Assembly: GCF_000165505.1 (NCBI RefSeq)
Contig: NC_014632.1
Coordinates: forward strand, 1,674,001-1,738,000
DNA: 64,000 bases
Direction of reading: 5' to 3'
From: Ilyobacter polytropus DSM 2926
GTDB taxonomy: Bacteria > Fusobacteriota > Fusobacteriia > Fusobacteriales > Fusobacteriaceae
Shown: in pieces, positions 51,614 through 61,260 of the stretch
Layout of the letters: each line of letters starts with the position of its first letter
Position numbering within the stretch: position 1 is the first letter of the stretch
Made by a program: the position numbers and the translations under genes
The notes under the pieces: generated by a model
The model's database searches: none
Seen by the model: only the letters and a program-made list of their open reading frames with translations
Told to the model about the DNA's origin: nothing

Positions 51614-52444
51614 TTATTTCAGAAAATAAGTATAATCTCTGATATACTCTGGCATCAAAAACAGAACATAGAAGCCCCACACAATCAATATAACGTGCAG
51701 TACATCGTTCTCAGAGAACCACTTGCCTTTTGCCCATAGTTTTTCAGTAATTCCAGCTTTATAGTACTTATCATACCCCCACCAGGATGCATAAATAAGT
51801 ACCCATGATCCAATCAAAACCAAGTCCATTGTATATCCAAATTGAAAGTATCTGACTACATTTAATACACAGAACAGTATAAAGCTAGGTAAAGATGCTA
51901 ACATCATAAATTCAAAGGTGATAAGAGACTTTTTAGGTATAAATGCCCCAACGAAAGTAACAACAGTATATAAAACAGAAAGTATAATCGAATACCAGAT
52001 AAGTACTTCTCTAAAAACCCCTGTCGTACATGAATAAGCTATTGCAACTGTCATTGCATTCATACTAACCTGCTGAAAAATAAGGTATATTACTTCCCAC
52101 CAGCTAGTCCATTGACATACTTCTTTCCTTGCACATTTTAGTTCATATCCAAAAGCCTGGTAGCTCGTACCGGCTATTACAGCTCCCACTCCCCATAAAA
52201 TAAGTGAGATTCCCCACCAATATCTTGATATTTCTTTTCCTTGTATCTGTAAAAATTTCACACCGGCCAGCGTCACTATTATTCCTAAAAAATATACCCA
52301 AAATGTGGAACTAGGCTGGTTTAAATAAAATTCTATAGCTCCTATTTTTATCTTTTTTACAGGCTGCTTTTCAAACCAATTATCTTTATTGAGTTCTGTA
52401 TTCGGTATTGTTTTAACTCTACCAAATAAGTCTTTTAAATCCAT
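51614..52444 (-). CDS. Uncharacterised multi-pass membrane protein (276 residues)
   Basis: I do not recognise the family. It has a cytoplasmic N-terminal 40 residues, then about seven to eight membrane segments rich in Trp and Tyr (WWGISLILWGVGAVIAGTSY, IYLIFQQVSMNAMTVAIAYS, YASWWGYDKYYKAG). It ends with DVLHVILIVWGFYVLFL. The Ser/His placement is faintly like CREST-type membrane hydrolases, but this is not established. The ATG follows AAGGAGAATTTAG. No operon partner; the closest gene is the alcohol-dehydrogenase-like one. Confidence 0.65.
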   Translation of the reverse strand: MDLKDLFGRVKTIPNTELNKDNWFEKQPVKKIKIGAIEFYLNQPSSTFWVYFLGIIVTLAGVKFLQIQGKEISRYWWGISLILWGVGAVIAGTSYQAFGYELKCARKEVCQWTSWWEVIYLIFQQVSMNAMTVAIAYSCTTGVFREVLIWYSIILSVLYTVVTFVGAFIPKKSLITFEFMMLASLPSFILFCVLNVVRYFQFGYTMDLVLIGSWVLIYASWWGYDKYYKAGITEKLWAKGKWFSENDVLHVILIVWGFYVLFLMPEYIRDYTYFLK

Positions 52445-52602
52445 CTAAATTCTCCTTCTTATATTACTCATAACTAAGGAGCCTTACATGACAACTAAAA
52501 GTTAATGATAGTTTTTCATGCAAAGCCCCTATACAGTATTTTATCTGATACAATAAATCTTATTAACCTTATATCCCGTTACCATACACATTGCTACACA
52601 AA

Positions 52603-53739
52603 CTATTGATGATCAGGAACTAAAACAAATTTTCCAACGTGCTTTTTCAGAGCAAATTCTTTCTGGGCTTCTACAATGTTTTCCAACGTGAATGTTTTTG
52701 CCAAAAGAGGTTTGATTTCGCCTTTTTCAATATACGAAATAAGATTTGGAAAAACAGGTTCATCCCATGCAGTGCACCCGATTAAAGTCAGGTCCTTTAA
52801 GTAAAAGTCACGCATATCAAGCTCCACAAGTGGACCGGCAATAGCTCCAGAGGATACAAATTTTCCGCCTCTTTTCAGTGCCTTTATCATTCTGGGGAAA
52901 TTTGCTCCGGCAACATTATCCACTACAACATTTACAGATTTTTCACCCAAGATTTCCAAAACATCATCATCCCTTGATATAACTTTATCTGCACCTATCT
53001 CAAGTAATTTTTCAAGTTTCGTCTTCCCGGCGATGGCTATTACAGTTGCTCCTCGACGCTTTGCCAACTGAACTGCAGCAGAGCCGACACCGCCTGAAGC
53101 TCCGGCTATCAACACACGGTCACCTTTTTTTACCTTTGCTCTATGAATCATATTCTCCGCTGTACCATAGGCACAGGGAATAGTCCCTAACTCTGAATCA
53201 CTCCAGTCACAGTCAACAGGAAAAACTTCCTCTGCAGGAACCTTTACAAACTGGGCAAAGGCTCCGTCAAAATCAGAAGCCATCCAGATGTTTTCTAGGG
53301 AATCCCAGCCTTGACTACGCATACAAGGACGGACCAAAACCCTTTTATTTATTAATTTTTTATCATTTTCTGAAAAAGCAGCCACCACACGGCCGCAGCA
53401 ATCTGTTCCCTGTATAAATGGGAAAGGAGTAGCTTTATTCCATCCACCATCTGCACTTTCTTCTGCAGCCTTTTTTTCTTTTTCTTCAGAATCAAGCGAT
53501 GTGGTGCTGGTTGTAACTTTTGACGAATACCAACCAAGACGTGTATTTATCTCAGTATTATTGACCCCGGCAGCAAGAACTTGTATAAGAACTTCACCAG
53601 GCCCGAGTGTTGGAACAGGAACGTCACGGTAATCAAGCTTTTCATAGCCTCCGTTTCCAGTTGTAACAACTGCTTTCATAGTCTCTTTACAATCACTTAT
53701 ATCAAAACGATTTTTTTTTAATATTTCTTCGTTTTTCAT
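52603..53739 (-). CDS. Zinc-type alcohol dehydrogenase/quinone oxidoreductase-family (MDR) protein
   Basis: A 378-residue medium-chain dehydrogenase/reductase. It has the GroES-like N-terminal domain (PTLGPGEVLIQVLAAGVNNT, QGTDCCGRVVAAF) and the Rossmann domain (RVLIAGASGGVGSAAVQLA, AIAGKTKLEKLLEIGADKVI). The catalytic zinc ligands of classic ADHs are not clearly kept, so a quinone-oxidoreductase-like NADPH enzyme is likely. The start is the ATG at 53739 with AAGGAGAGATTATT; the longer frame from 53808 lacks a site. Monocistronic. Confidence 0.87.
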   Translation of the reverse strand: MKNEEILKKNRFDISDCKETMKAVVTTGNGGYEKLDYRDVPVPTLGPGEVLIQVLAAGVNNTEINTRLGWYSSKVTTSTTSLDSEEKEKKAAEESADGGWNKATPFPFIQGTDCCGRVVAAFSENDKKLINKRVLVRPCMRSQGWDSLENIWMASDFDGAFAQFVKVPAEEVFPVDCDWSDSELGTIPCAYGTAENMIHRAKVKKGDRVLIAGASGGVGSAAVQLAKRRGATVIAIAGKTKLEKLLEIGADKVISRDDDVLEILGEKSVNVVVDNVAGANFPRMIKALKRGGKFVSSGAIAGPLVELDMRDFYLKDLTLIGCTAWDEPVFPNLISYIEKGEIKPLLAKTFTLENIVEAQKEFALKKHVGKFVLVPDHQ

Positions 53740-53915
53740 AATAATCTCTCCTTTTTTTATAAAAATTTTGATATTTTTACACGAGAAATCATTTATCTGA
53801 AATCCCATTAAATATAACCTTATAATATCTATATACTTGGTAGATGTATAACATTATATCATCTTTTTAAATTATTTCAAAAGAAGCTAAAGATTTCATA
53901 CCTGTTTCTCTGTTC

Positions 53916-53944
53916 TTGTACCAGATTAAAAAGCGTGATATAAT
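53916..53944 (+). promoter_or_regulatory. Promoter of the MATE transporter gene
   Basis: TTGTAC (53916-53921), a 17-base spacer and a perfect TATAAT (53939-53944). It lies within the annotated-looking longer frame, which supports the later start codon at 53979. Confidence 0.75.
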
Positions 53945-53978
53945 GTCCTTTATTACATCTATAGAAACAGGAGTAACT

Positions 53979-55328
53979 ATGAAATATAAAAAAAATAGAA
54001 AATTAATCACAGAGGGAAACCTTTACCGGGTCATCTTTTCCATTGCCTTGCCTCTTATGGTAAGCACCCTTGTGCAGAGAGCGTATACTCTCACAGATAT
54101 GTATTTTTTGGGAAGGTTGGGAAGTCTGCAGGTGGCTGCAATTACCTTTGTCGATCCTATTATTACTGCGATATTAAATATGGGACTAGGCTTATCCGTA
54201 CCTATGATTGCCACAGTATCACAGAGTATAGGGGCTCAAAAGTACGACACAGCAAAAAAAAGCATAGGTAATCTCATATATGTCGCTTTTATAACGTCAT
54301 TAATTATAGGGGTATCTGGATTACTTTTTTCCACTGCAATTCTGAAACTTTTAAACCTTGAGGGAAGGCTTTTATCACTGTCTTCAGATTATCTGAAAGT
54401 AGTGCTTTTAGGAACAATTTTCACCTTTATAAATACCTGTTATATATCTATAAAGCAGGCTGAAGGAGATTCTATGAAGCCCCTCTATATGAATGTGACA
54501 GCTCTTATGCTGAATATACTCCTTAATCCTATATTTATCTTCCAGATGAATCTTGGGATAATAGGTGCTGCCCTTGCCACAGTTCTGTCTAAATGTCTTT
54601 TATCCATCTATGGAATCTGGGACACTTTTAAGGGAAGTGGATTAAAGATTGAAAAAAAACACCTTACTATAAACAAAGAGGAATTTAAAAGAATGGTTGC
54701 CCTGGGGTTGCCGGCTATAATAACCAAGATAGCTTCTCCCTTGGGAAATATGCTTATTAATTCCCAGGCCTTGTCCTACGGACCAGCTCTTATAGCATCT
54801 GTCGGATTGGGAAATAAGATAAATTCTATAGTCTTTAGTCTAAACAGCACCCTCTGTACTGCAATGACAACCATAACAGGACAGAACCTTGGAAATAAAA
54901 CTCCCGAAAGAATAAAAGAAGCCTTCAAAAAAATGTTAATGCTCATATTTTTTCTTGGAACACTGGGCTTATCTGTTGTCCTGCTTTTTTCTAAGGAAAT
55001 AGTCGGTCTTTTCTCAAATGATCCAGAAGTCATAAAAACAACAACAGAATTTCTTAGGGTTACTTTCCCCACTGTATTTATGTGGGGTATTTACCAGGCT
55101 ATCTCTGGAATTTATCAGGGGGCAGGCTACACAAAGATATCTATGTATATTACCCTTATAAGGTTATGGATAATAAGAATTCCGTTAATATTTATTTTAG
55201 CTGTATTTATAGGAGAAAAATCTCTTTGGTATTCTACGGCCATAGCAACAAACTCAATAGGAGTAATCGCCATTATATTTTATCTCTCCAATAGTTGGAT
55301 GAAAAATAATAAATATATCACAGTTTAA
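53979..55328 (+). CDS. MATE-family multidrug/cation efflux protein
   Basis: A 449-residue protein with about 12 membrane segments, of the MATE family (GNLYRVIFSIALPLMVSTLV, MYFLGRLGSLQVAAITFVDP, MNVTALMLNILLNPIFIF, GVLFP-free second half with YGPALIASVGLGNKINSIVF). Members exchange Na+ or H+ for drugs or organic cations. Start set at the ATG at 53979 with CAGGAG; the earlier ATG-like start at 53916 overlaps the promoter. It ends near a terminator. Confidence 0.9.
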   Translation: MKYKKNRKLITEGNLYRVIFSIALPLMVSTLVQRAYTLTDMYFLGRLGSLQVAAITFVDPIITAILNMGLGLSVPMIATVSQSIGAQKYDTAKKSIGNLIYVAFITSLIIGVSGLLFSTAILKLLNLEGRLLSLSSDYLKVVLLGTIFTFINTCYISIKQAEGDSMKPLYMNVTALMLNILLNPIFIFQMNLGIIGAALATVLSKCLLSIYGIWDTFKGSGLKIEKKHLTINKEEFKRMVALGLPAIITKIASPLGNMLINSQALSYGPALIASVGLGNKINSIVFSLNSTLCTAMTTITGQNLGNKTPERIKEAFKKMLMLIFFLGTLGLSVVLLFSKEIVGLFSNDPEVIKTTTEFLRVTFPTVFMWGIYQAISGIYQGAGYTKISMYITLIRLWIIRIPLIFILAVFIGEKSLWYSTAIATNSIGVIAIIFYLSNSWMKNNKYITV

Positions 55329-55423
55329 AAGCCAATAAAAATTTATAGTTATTTAGATCCGAATATAAAATTTAAAATCTAGACTTTTTAACTAAGCAGC
55401 TTAATATCATACTTCTATATATA

Positions 55424-55460
55424 AGAGTAATGGCTCTAAACAGCTATTACTCTATTTTTT
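55424..55460 (+). terminator. Terminator of the MATE gene
   Basis: AGAGTAATGGCT / AGCTATTACTCT (one G-T pair, 6-nt loop) followed by ATTTTTTT. Confidence 0.82.
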
Positions 55461-55589
55461 TGAGGAGATCCTAATTACTTTAGCAATCATCTCACAAGTT
55501 AAAAATCAAGCTTTCTTCCCTATTTTTTTTTGCCTTATACCTATGTCCATGCAAGCTAAACTAATCTTTTATTTCAAATTAAAGTATTG

Positions 55590-55990
55590 AATTTATCGGT
55601 ATTCGTTACTTTTCTCTTGAAAGAAAAGTAACCAAAAGTTCAAGCCTGTGAAAAATCAGCTAAATAACCTTGAAAATCCAAGAAAAACTCGAAACTCGCT
55701 ACGCTCAGACAGTCGATTTTTTCTAAGGATTTCACTGCGGTTATTCTTAACGCTTATTTTGTCAATGGCAAAAGAAAAAAGATCGAAAACTTCTCGCAAA
55801 AGAACTCGTATCTAGTTTTCGTCTTAACTCTGTGAAACTCTCTATTTTTCTCTGTGCCCTCTGTGGTCAAAAGGTTTTATCTTTATTCGTGCTAATTTTT
55901 TTTATCTTTTATAAGATTTTCATTCGTGACAAAATCTTTTGACTCTAATATTCTTATAAATTCAGTAATTTATCAGGATTGCTTTCAAGT
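55590..55990. repeat. Putative dispersed intergenic repeat element
   Basis: It begins with a hairpin (GTTACTTTTCT / AGAAAAGTAAC, 11-bp perfect stem at 55605-55632) followed by CCAAAAGTTCAAGCC. It continues with stretches such as CGCTACGCTCAGACAGTCG and CTCTGTGCCCTCTGTGGTC. These look unlike coding DNA. I recognise the style of multi-copy repeats but cannot count copies from this window; no second copy is present here. Confidence 0.45.
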
Positions 55991-56008
55991 CGCAATTTGA
56001 GTTACGTG

Positions 56009-57412
56009 CTACTTTATCTTTATCTTCTTAAAATCCTTTTTAAAATTTTCTTTTAAAAGATCGGATTTTTTAGAAAACCTCTCGGTGAGAGCCTCAGAAA
56101 TATCTCCTAACTCAAATACAAGTTCTCCGTCACAGACTTTTATATCAAAGTTTTCAACATACTCCAAACTTTCAAACTCCATCCCGTCAGCAGCCTTTAC
56201 TATCCCAGACAGCTTGTTTATCCTACTTACCTCCTTAGATGGAAGGACTCTGTCTAATCCCTTTACCAGACTGAATTTACCCCTATGATTTTTTGCAATC
56301 ATAGATGTCACTACTCTTTCCTCTAGGGAAAAGGGCAGGTAATCACTAGAAGCTATAATCTCATAGGAGTGATCGTTATGCTTTTTTTCTGAGATGGAAT
56401 AACCGATATCGTGAAGAAGGGCTCCGGCCTCTAAGAAAAAAATATCTTCTTTATTTAGATTCATGACCTCTCTTATCTCACGAAATATTTTTACTGATTT
56501 TTCCCTTACCCTCTTTATATGATGGGGATCCGGTGATAATTCTACAGCAAGTTTTTCAGCCATGGAAATTTTTTCACTCTGTGAATATCTCATAGATCTG
56601 ATATCTTGTCTGTTTTCAAACTCAGTTATTGAATTTATGGCTGCTATACTCAAAACATTTCCCAAAACTAGTGGTACCTCATGAAGAACTTCTTTGAATT
56701 CAATAATTTTTTTATGTCTTTTTTTTCTCAAAAATAATTTCAATTTTTCCAATTCCCATATTTTTTTATTTAAAATATCTAGCCAGACATCTATATCATG
56801 TATCTCTCCAAGGCAGTCTTGATATTTTTTGAAAAAAACTATCAATTCGTTATATTCTTGGCTTTCAACAGATAAAGCCTCTAAAATATACCTTATTTTT
56901 TTTATTTTTATTCTAAGTTCATGGAGCTCTTTTGAATTTATATTCACAGGATGATTAATTATAATTTCCTGAATTTTTTTATATAAGTTACGGTAAATTT
57001 CATACTCATAAACTTCTTTATCTTTCAGAAAATTAGTAACCTCATAAAGAAATTTTTTTCTGGAAAATTCAGGAATAGATTTTACCAACTCTCTTTTCAT
57101 TATCTCCCTTTTAAATAAAAAATCATCTAGTATACCTCCTAAGGAGCTGTCTACCTCTACCCTATTCATAAGAAAATATATCTGAACCTCTAGATCCCTT
57201 AAAGGTCCTAACATGGAAGCAATTTTTTTTATAGGAATCTCTAGTTTTTTAGGGCAGTTAAAAAGCTTCAGTATCCCTCTTATCTTACGAATACTTACCC
57301 TGCACTTATGGATTGTTTCCAGGTCGTTGCTTAGAGATATTTTTTCTAGGTTTTCTTCTAATATTTTTGACATCTTTTTTATCTCATGATAAAAAAATTT
57401 AAATTTATACAT
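56009..57412 (-). CDS. CHAD-domain protein fused to a C-terminal HD domain
   Basis: A 467-residue protein. The N-terminal 230 or so residues form a CHAD domain, an alpha-helical bundle with conserved His and basic residues (IHKCRVSIRKIRG at His35; LHELRIKIKKIRYILEAL about 165). CHAD domains bind polyphosphate. The C-terminal 190 residues form an HD-type phosphohydrolase-like domain (GALLHDIGYSISEKKHNDHSYEI), resembling the C-terminal domain of Ppx/GppA. The start is the ATG at 57412 after GGGAGG. It is divergent from the Ppx/GppA-ppk1 pair, so it is probably part of polyphosphate metabolism, perhaps as a hydrolase or a sensor. Confidence 0.88.
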   Translation of the reverse strand: MYKFKFFYHEIKKMSKILEENLEKISLSNDLETIHKCRVSIRKIRGILKLFNCPKKLEIPIKKIASMLGPLRDLEVQIYFLMNRVEVDSSLGGILDDFLFKREIMKRELVKSIPEFSRKKFLYEVTNFLKDKEVYEYEIYRNLYKKIQEIIINHPVNINSKELHELRIKIKKIRYILEALSVESQEYNELIVFFKKYQDCLGEIHDIDVWLDILNKKIWELEKLKLFLRKKRHKKIIEFKEVLHEVPLVLGNVLSIAAINSITEFENRQDIRSMRYSQSEKISMAEKLAVELSPDPHHIKRVREKSVKIFREIREVMNLNKEDIFFLEAGALLHDIGYSISEKKHNDHSYEIIASSDYLPFSLEERVVTSMIAKNHRGKFSLVKGLDRVLPSKEVSRINKLSGIVKAADGMEFESLEYVENFDIKVCDGELVFELGDISEALTERFSKKSDLLKENFKKDFKKIKIK

Positions 57413-57652
57413 CAAATCCCTCCTGATAATAAGCTTTAATAATCAATATTATTTTTCTTTAGACTATGTGATTATCCTCTAAGATTTATCTGTCTATCAC
57501 TAAAATCTCCTCATAAACAATAAATAAAATACATATTTAAAAGTATACTTTCTCAGTATATTTTTATTTACAGCTTTTCAATTGGAACTTTGACTTTTGA
57601 AAATATAAATCTTATAATTTAATGAAGAGTAAGTAGATTTTAGGAGGTGTAT

Positions 57653-59173
57653 ATGCCTGTTATTTCAGTTATCGAAATATCACCCACATCTGTGGAAATG
57701 ATCATCTGTGAAAAATCAAAGGATAAAATTAAAATTTTAGAAAATGTAATGGAAGAACTTAACATTTTTTTAGATTCAGAAAAAAACAACTATATCTCAT
57801 TTGGAAAAGGAAAGAAACTTTGCAACATCCTAAATAGAATGAGATCCCTTTCTAAAGATTACGGTGTAAAAAATATCCTTACACTGACTACCAGCAGTTT
57901 TAATTCTGTAAAGAACCTTCTTTTTATTTTAGATCAAATCAAGATAAAAGTAGGCTTAGAAGTAACTGTTTTAACTACCTTTGAAAAGAAAAAACTTCTG
58001 TTTAAAAAATTTCTCATTAAAAAAAATGAGATCATCCCTCCAAGAAAAAATACCTTACTACTGAATATAGGATCAGCCACAACTGACTTTTTTATCATCA
58101 ATGGAAAAAAACTTATGATAAATGAATTTATATCAACAGGGGGCTATAAGTTTGCAGAAATTATAAATAACTACGAACTCACCCCAAAGGAAAGTAATAA
58201 TTTCATTCAAGAGTATATAGAAAATTATCTAAATCAGATAAAAAAAGAAGTAGGAAGAAAAAAAATAAATAGTCTTATTTTATTAGGAGAATCAGAAAAT
58301 ATTCTTACAAAAACAAAAGGTCAATTTTCAAACTTATCCTATGAAAAACTTGAAGAAATGATGGAAAACTTAAATGAAGAATCATTTAAAAATATAGCTC
58401 AAAAATATTCCTTAACACCTATACAGGCCAGAACAACATTTGCAAGACTCTCCTTATTGAAGTATATTTCGGCTTATTTTGAAATACCTGCAGTAAAAAT
58501 ATTTTATTATGATACAAAATATCTCATGGCCTATGAGCATTTTTATCCAAAAGAAAAAGATCTTATGGAAAAAGAATTGTGGGAACTTACCATTCAGGCT
58601 GTAATAGATAAAGCAAATAAATTTAGCTTTGATAAAAATCACTCTACTTTTGTCCAAAACGTCTCAAAAAATCTTTTTGATATTCTAAAACCTCTGCATA
58701 ATATGGATGAGGTCGAAAAAAGACACCTTGAACTGGCTGCTTTTCTTCATGATATAGGTAAGTATGTCAATTTTAGCTCACATCAAAATCATTCCCAGTA
58801 TATAATTGAAAATTCTTTTATACCTGGACTTACAGAGGAAGACCTTAAGGTTGTGGGACGCCTTTGTTATTTTCATAATATCGCTGCCTCCAAGTATTCA
58901 GAGAATATAGACAATCTAAGTGGAAAAAGGCAGATGGATATCATGAAGCTTGCTGCAATACTAAAATTATCTGTAGCTCTAGACAGAAGTAAAAGACAAA
59001 AAGTAAAAAATATAAAATTTGAGTTAAAAGATTATGAAATAATTATAGATATAACAACCCTAGAAGATTACCGTATAGAGACTATATCTTTTGATCATCA
59101 AAAAGCATTTTTTAGAGATGTTTTCGGTATTAATCCAGTACTGAAGATAAATAGGAGGCTTTATGGGGAATAA
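57653..59173 (+). CDS. Ppx/GppA-like protein with degenerate phosphate-loop motifs and HD domain
   Basis: A 506-residue protein with an actin-like Ppx/GppA N-terminal part (residues 1-290) and a C-terminal HD domain (LAAFLHDIGKYVNFSSHQNH). Canonical family motifs are altered: the first phosphate loop, usually DIGSNS, reads EISPTS (8-13), and the second, usually DIGGGS, reads NIGSATTD (138-145). Exopolyphosphatase activity may therefore be lost or changed; the HD domain looks intact. It overlaps ppk1 by 11 bases. The ATG at 57653 follows AGGAGG. Confidence 0.82.
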   Translation: MPVISVIEISPTSVEMIICEKSKDKIKILENVMEELNIFLDSEKNNYISFGKGKKLCNILNRMRSLSKDYGVKNILTLTTSSFNSVKNLLFILDQIKIKVGLEVTVLTTFEKKKLLFKKFLIKKNEIIPPRKNTLLLNIGSATTDFFIINGKKLMINEFISTGGYKFAEIINNYELTPKESNNFIQEYIENYLNQIKKEVGRKKINSLILLGESENILTKTKGQFSNLSYEKLEEMMENLNEESFKNIAQKYSLTPIQARTTFARLSLLKYISAYFEIPAVKIFYYDTKYLMAYEHFYPKEKDLMEKELWELTIQAVIDKANKFSFDKNHSTFVQNVSKNLFDILKPLHNMDEVEKRHLELAAFLHDIGKYVNFSSHQNHSQYIIENSFIPGLTEEDLKVVGRLCYFHNIAASKYSENIDNLSGKRQMDIMKLAAILKLSVALDRSKRQKVKNIKFELKDYEIIIDITTLEDYRIETISFDHQKAFFRDVFGINPVLKINRRLYGE

Positions 59174-61193
59174 TTATGAATATAACCATTTTTACAATAG
59201 AGAACTCAGTTGGTTGGAGTTTAACCAGAGGGTTTTAGAGGAAGTATCTGATTCCATAAATCCACTTTTGGAAAGACTAAAATTTTTGGCCATTACTTCT
59301 TCAAACTTAGACGAATTTTTTATGGTCAGGGTTGCAGGTCTTATAGCTCAGTATGAAGAGGGACTTATAAAAAAAGATATATCTGGTTTAACTCCTGAAG
59401 ATCAGCTAAAGGCAATTAATAAAAGAGTTAAAAAATTTGTCCAGGATCAATATACTTCCTACAAAGAAGTCCTTAATACATTAAATAAAAAAAATCATCT
59501 CAAAATAAAAAAGTATTCTCAACTGGATAAAAAGCAAAAAATTTATGTGGACGAATTTTATAGTGAAACTCTTTTCCCTATTCTGACACCGATGGGTATA
59601 GACGTCTCGAGACCCTTTCCACATATTTTGACAGGTTCATTAAATATTGTGGTTCATCTTCAACATGAATCAGAAAAACATATGTCCATTGTACAGGTCC
59701 CAAGAGTTATAAACAGAATAATCGAACTTCCCAGTAACTCTGGAATAGAATTTATTCTGATTGAGGAAATAATAAAATCTAACCTACAGGATCTTTTCCC
59801 TGGATGCAACATTTTGGACACAGGGTTTTTTAGAATAACAAGAAATGCAGATATGATAATTGATGAAGATGAGGCAGATGATCTCCTTATCGAAATAGAA
59901 AAAGAACTTCAAAAAAGAAAGTGGGGAGAGCCTGTCAGGATAGAATACGATAAGGATATTCCCAAAAAATGTCTCGAATTTCTCACAAGAAATCTAAAAA
60001 TTCAATTTTCCAATCTCTATGAGATAGACGGCCCCCTTGATCTGACTTTTATCTTTGAACTTATGGACCACGATGGATTTAAGGATATAAAATATGAAAA
60101 ATACACTCCAAAAAGGTATGCTCAGCTTGAAAAAAATACTATCTATACAACCCTTAAAAAAGAGGACGTGATACTTTCTCATCCCTATGATTCTTTTGAT
60201 CATATATCAGATCTTATAGAGGCTGCTGCCACAGACAAAAATGTCCTTGCCATAAAACAGACTCTATACAGGGTCAGTGGTGATTCACCTATAATAAGCT
60301 CGCTTATAAAGGCTGCTAGATCCAATAAGCAGGTTACTGTGATGGTAGAACTGAAAGCTAGATTTGACGAAGAGAGAAATATAATGTGGGCTAAAGAACT
60401 TGAAAAATCAGGATGCCATGTTATTTACGGGATAAAGGGACTAAAGACCCATGCCAAATGCCTTCTCATTGTCAGAAGAGAACCTTCAGGTATAAAGAGA
60501 TACCTTCATTTAGGAACGGGAAATTATAATAATTCAACGGCAAAATTATATACTGATCTTTCCCTTCTTACTACAAATGAAGAACTTTGTGCAGATGTCA
60601 GCAACCTCTTCAACATCCTTACAGGATTTTCTCAAAATCGTAAATGGAAAAGGCTAATAACAGCCCCCAAGGACATGCGGAATGAATTTTACAGGTTAAT
60701 TGATCGAGAGATTCAGCATACAGCCAACGGTAAAAAGGGAAAAATAATCGTAAAAATAAACTCCCTTGTAGATGAAAAAATTATTAAAAAGCTATATGAT
60801 GCCTCTCGAGTCGGGGTGGAGATAGTTCTTATTGTAAGGGGAGCCTGCTGCCTAAAGACAGGTATAAAAGGTATTAGTGAAAATATAAAAGTTTTCAGCC
60901 TTATCGGAAGATTTTTAGAACACACTCGTGTTTACCATTTTGAAAACAACGGTGACCCGGAACTTTTTCTTTCCAGTGCCGACTGGATGAGTAGAAATCT
61001 TGACAGAAGAATAGAAACCCTTTTCCCTGTTATAAAGTCCGGTCCTTATAAAAAAGTTATGGAGACCATAGATTCCATCTTAAAGGATAACATAAAGTTA
61101 AGACAATTAGATGAAAAGGGCACTTATTTTAAAGTAAAAAATGATAAAAAGAATTTTTCTTCTCAGGAATATCTTTATGGAAAAAAACAATAA
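59163..61193 (+). CDS. ppk1: Polyphosphate kinase 1
   Basis: A 676-residue enzyme of usual length for Ppk1. It has the N-terminal FYNRELSWLEFNQRVLEE, the phospholipase-D-like catalytic domains with the phospho-accepting His430 (KTHAKCLLIVRRE), and the second His587 (LEHTRVYHFEN). It polymerises the gamma-phosphate of ATP into inorganic polyphosphate. The ATG overlaps the end of the Ppx/GppA-like gene, so the two are translationally coupled. The divergent CHAD-HD protein completes the locus. A terminator follows. Confidence 0.96.
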   Translation: MGNNYEYNHFYNRELSWLEFNQRVLEEVSDSINPLLERLKFLAITSSNLDEFFMVRVAGLIAQYEEGLIKKDISGLTPEDQLKAINKRVKKFVQDQYTSYKEVLNTLNKKNHLKIKKYSQLDKKQKIYVDEFYSETLFPILTPMGIDVSRPFPHILTGSLNIVVHLQHESEKHMSIVQVPRVINRIIELPSNSGIEFILIEEIIKSNLQDLFPGCNILDTGFFRITRNADMIIDEDEADDLLIEIEKELQKRKWGEPVRIEYDKDIPKKCLEFLTRNLKIQFSNLYEIDGPLDLTFIFELMDHDGFKDIKYEKYTPKRYAQLEKNTIYTTLKKEDVILSHPYDSFDHISDLIEAAATDKNVLAIKQTLYRVSGDSPIISSLIKAARSNKQVTVMVELKARFDEERNIMWAKELEKSGCHVIYGIKGLKTHAKCLLIVRREPSGIKRYLHLGTGNYNNSTAKLYTDLSLLTTNEELCADVSNLFNILTGFSQNRKWKRLITAPKDMRNEFYRLIDREIQHTANGKKGKIIVKINSLVDEKIIKKLYDASRVGVEIVLIVRGACCLKTGIKGISENIKVFSLIGRFLEHTRVYHFENNGDPELFLSSADWMSRNLDRRIETLFPVIKSGPYKKVMETIDSILKDNIKLRQLDEKGTYFKVKNDKKNFSSQEYLYGKKQ

Positions 61194-61231
61194 AAAAGCA
61201 CACGGGGATTGATTTCCTATGTGCTTTTTTC
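61192..61231. terminator. Bidirectional terminator between ppk1 and the ECF transporter genes
   Basis: AAAAAAGCACA pairs with TGTGCTTTTTT, with further GGGGA / TCCT pairing inside; T-rich on both strands. Confidence 0.85.
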
Positions 61232-61260
61232 AGTAAAGTTTTAACTATATTTAATTTTTT

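Larger units (their letters stand above)
55329..56008. other. Gene-free stretch with repeat-like sequence
   Basis: About 680 bases without a convincing ORF. It has a terminator at 55424-55460 and a hairpin at 55605-55632 followed by about 350 bases of unusual composition. Phrases such as CTCTGTGCCCTCTGTGG and TTCGTGCTAATT (about 55848-55895) resemble widespread dispersed intergenic repeats seen in many bacterial genomes. Confidence 0.55.
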
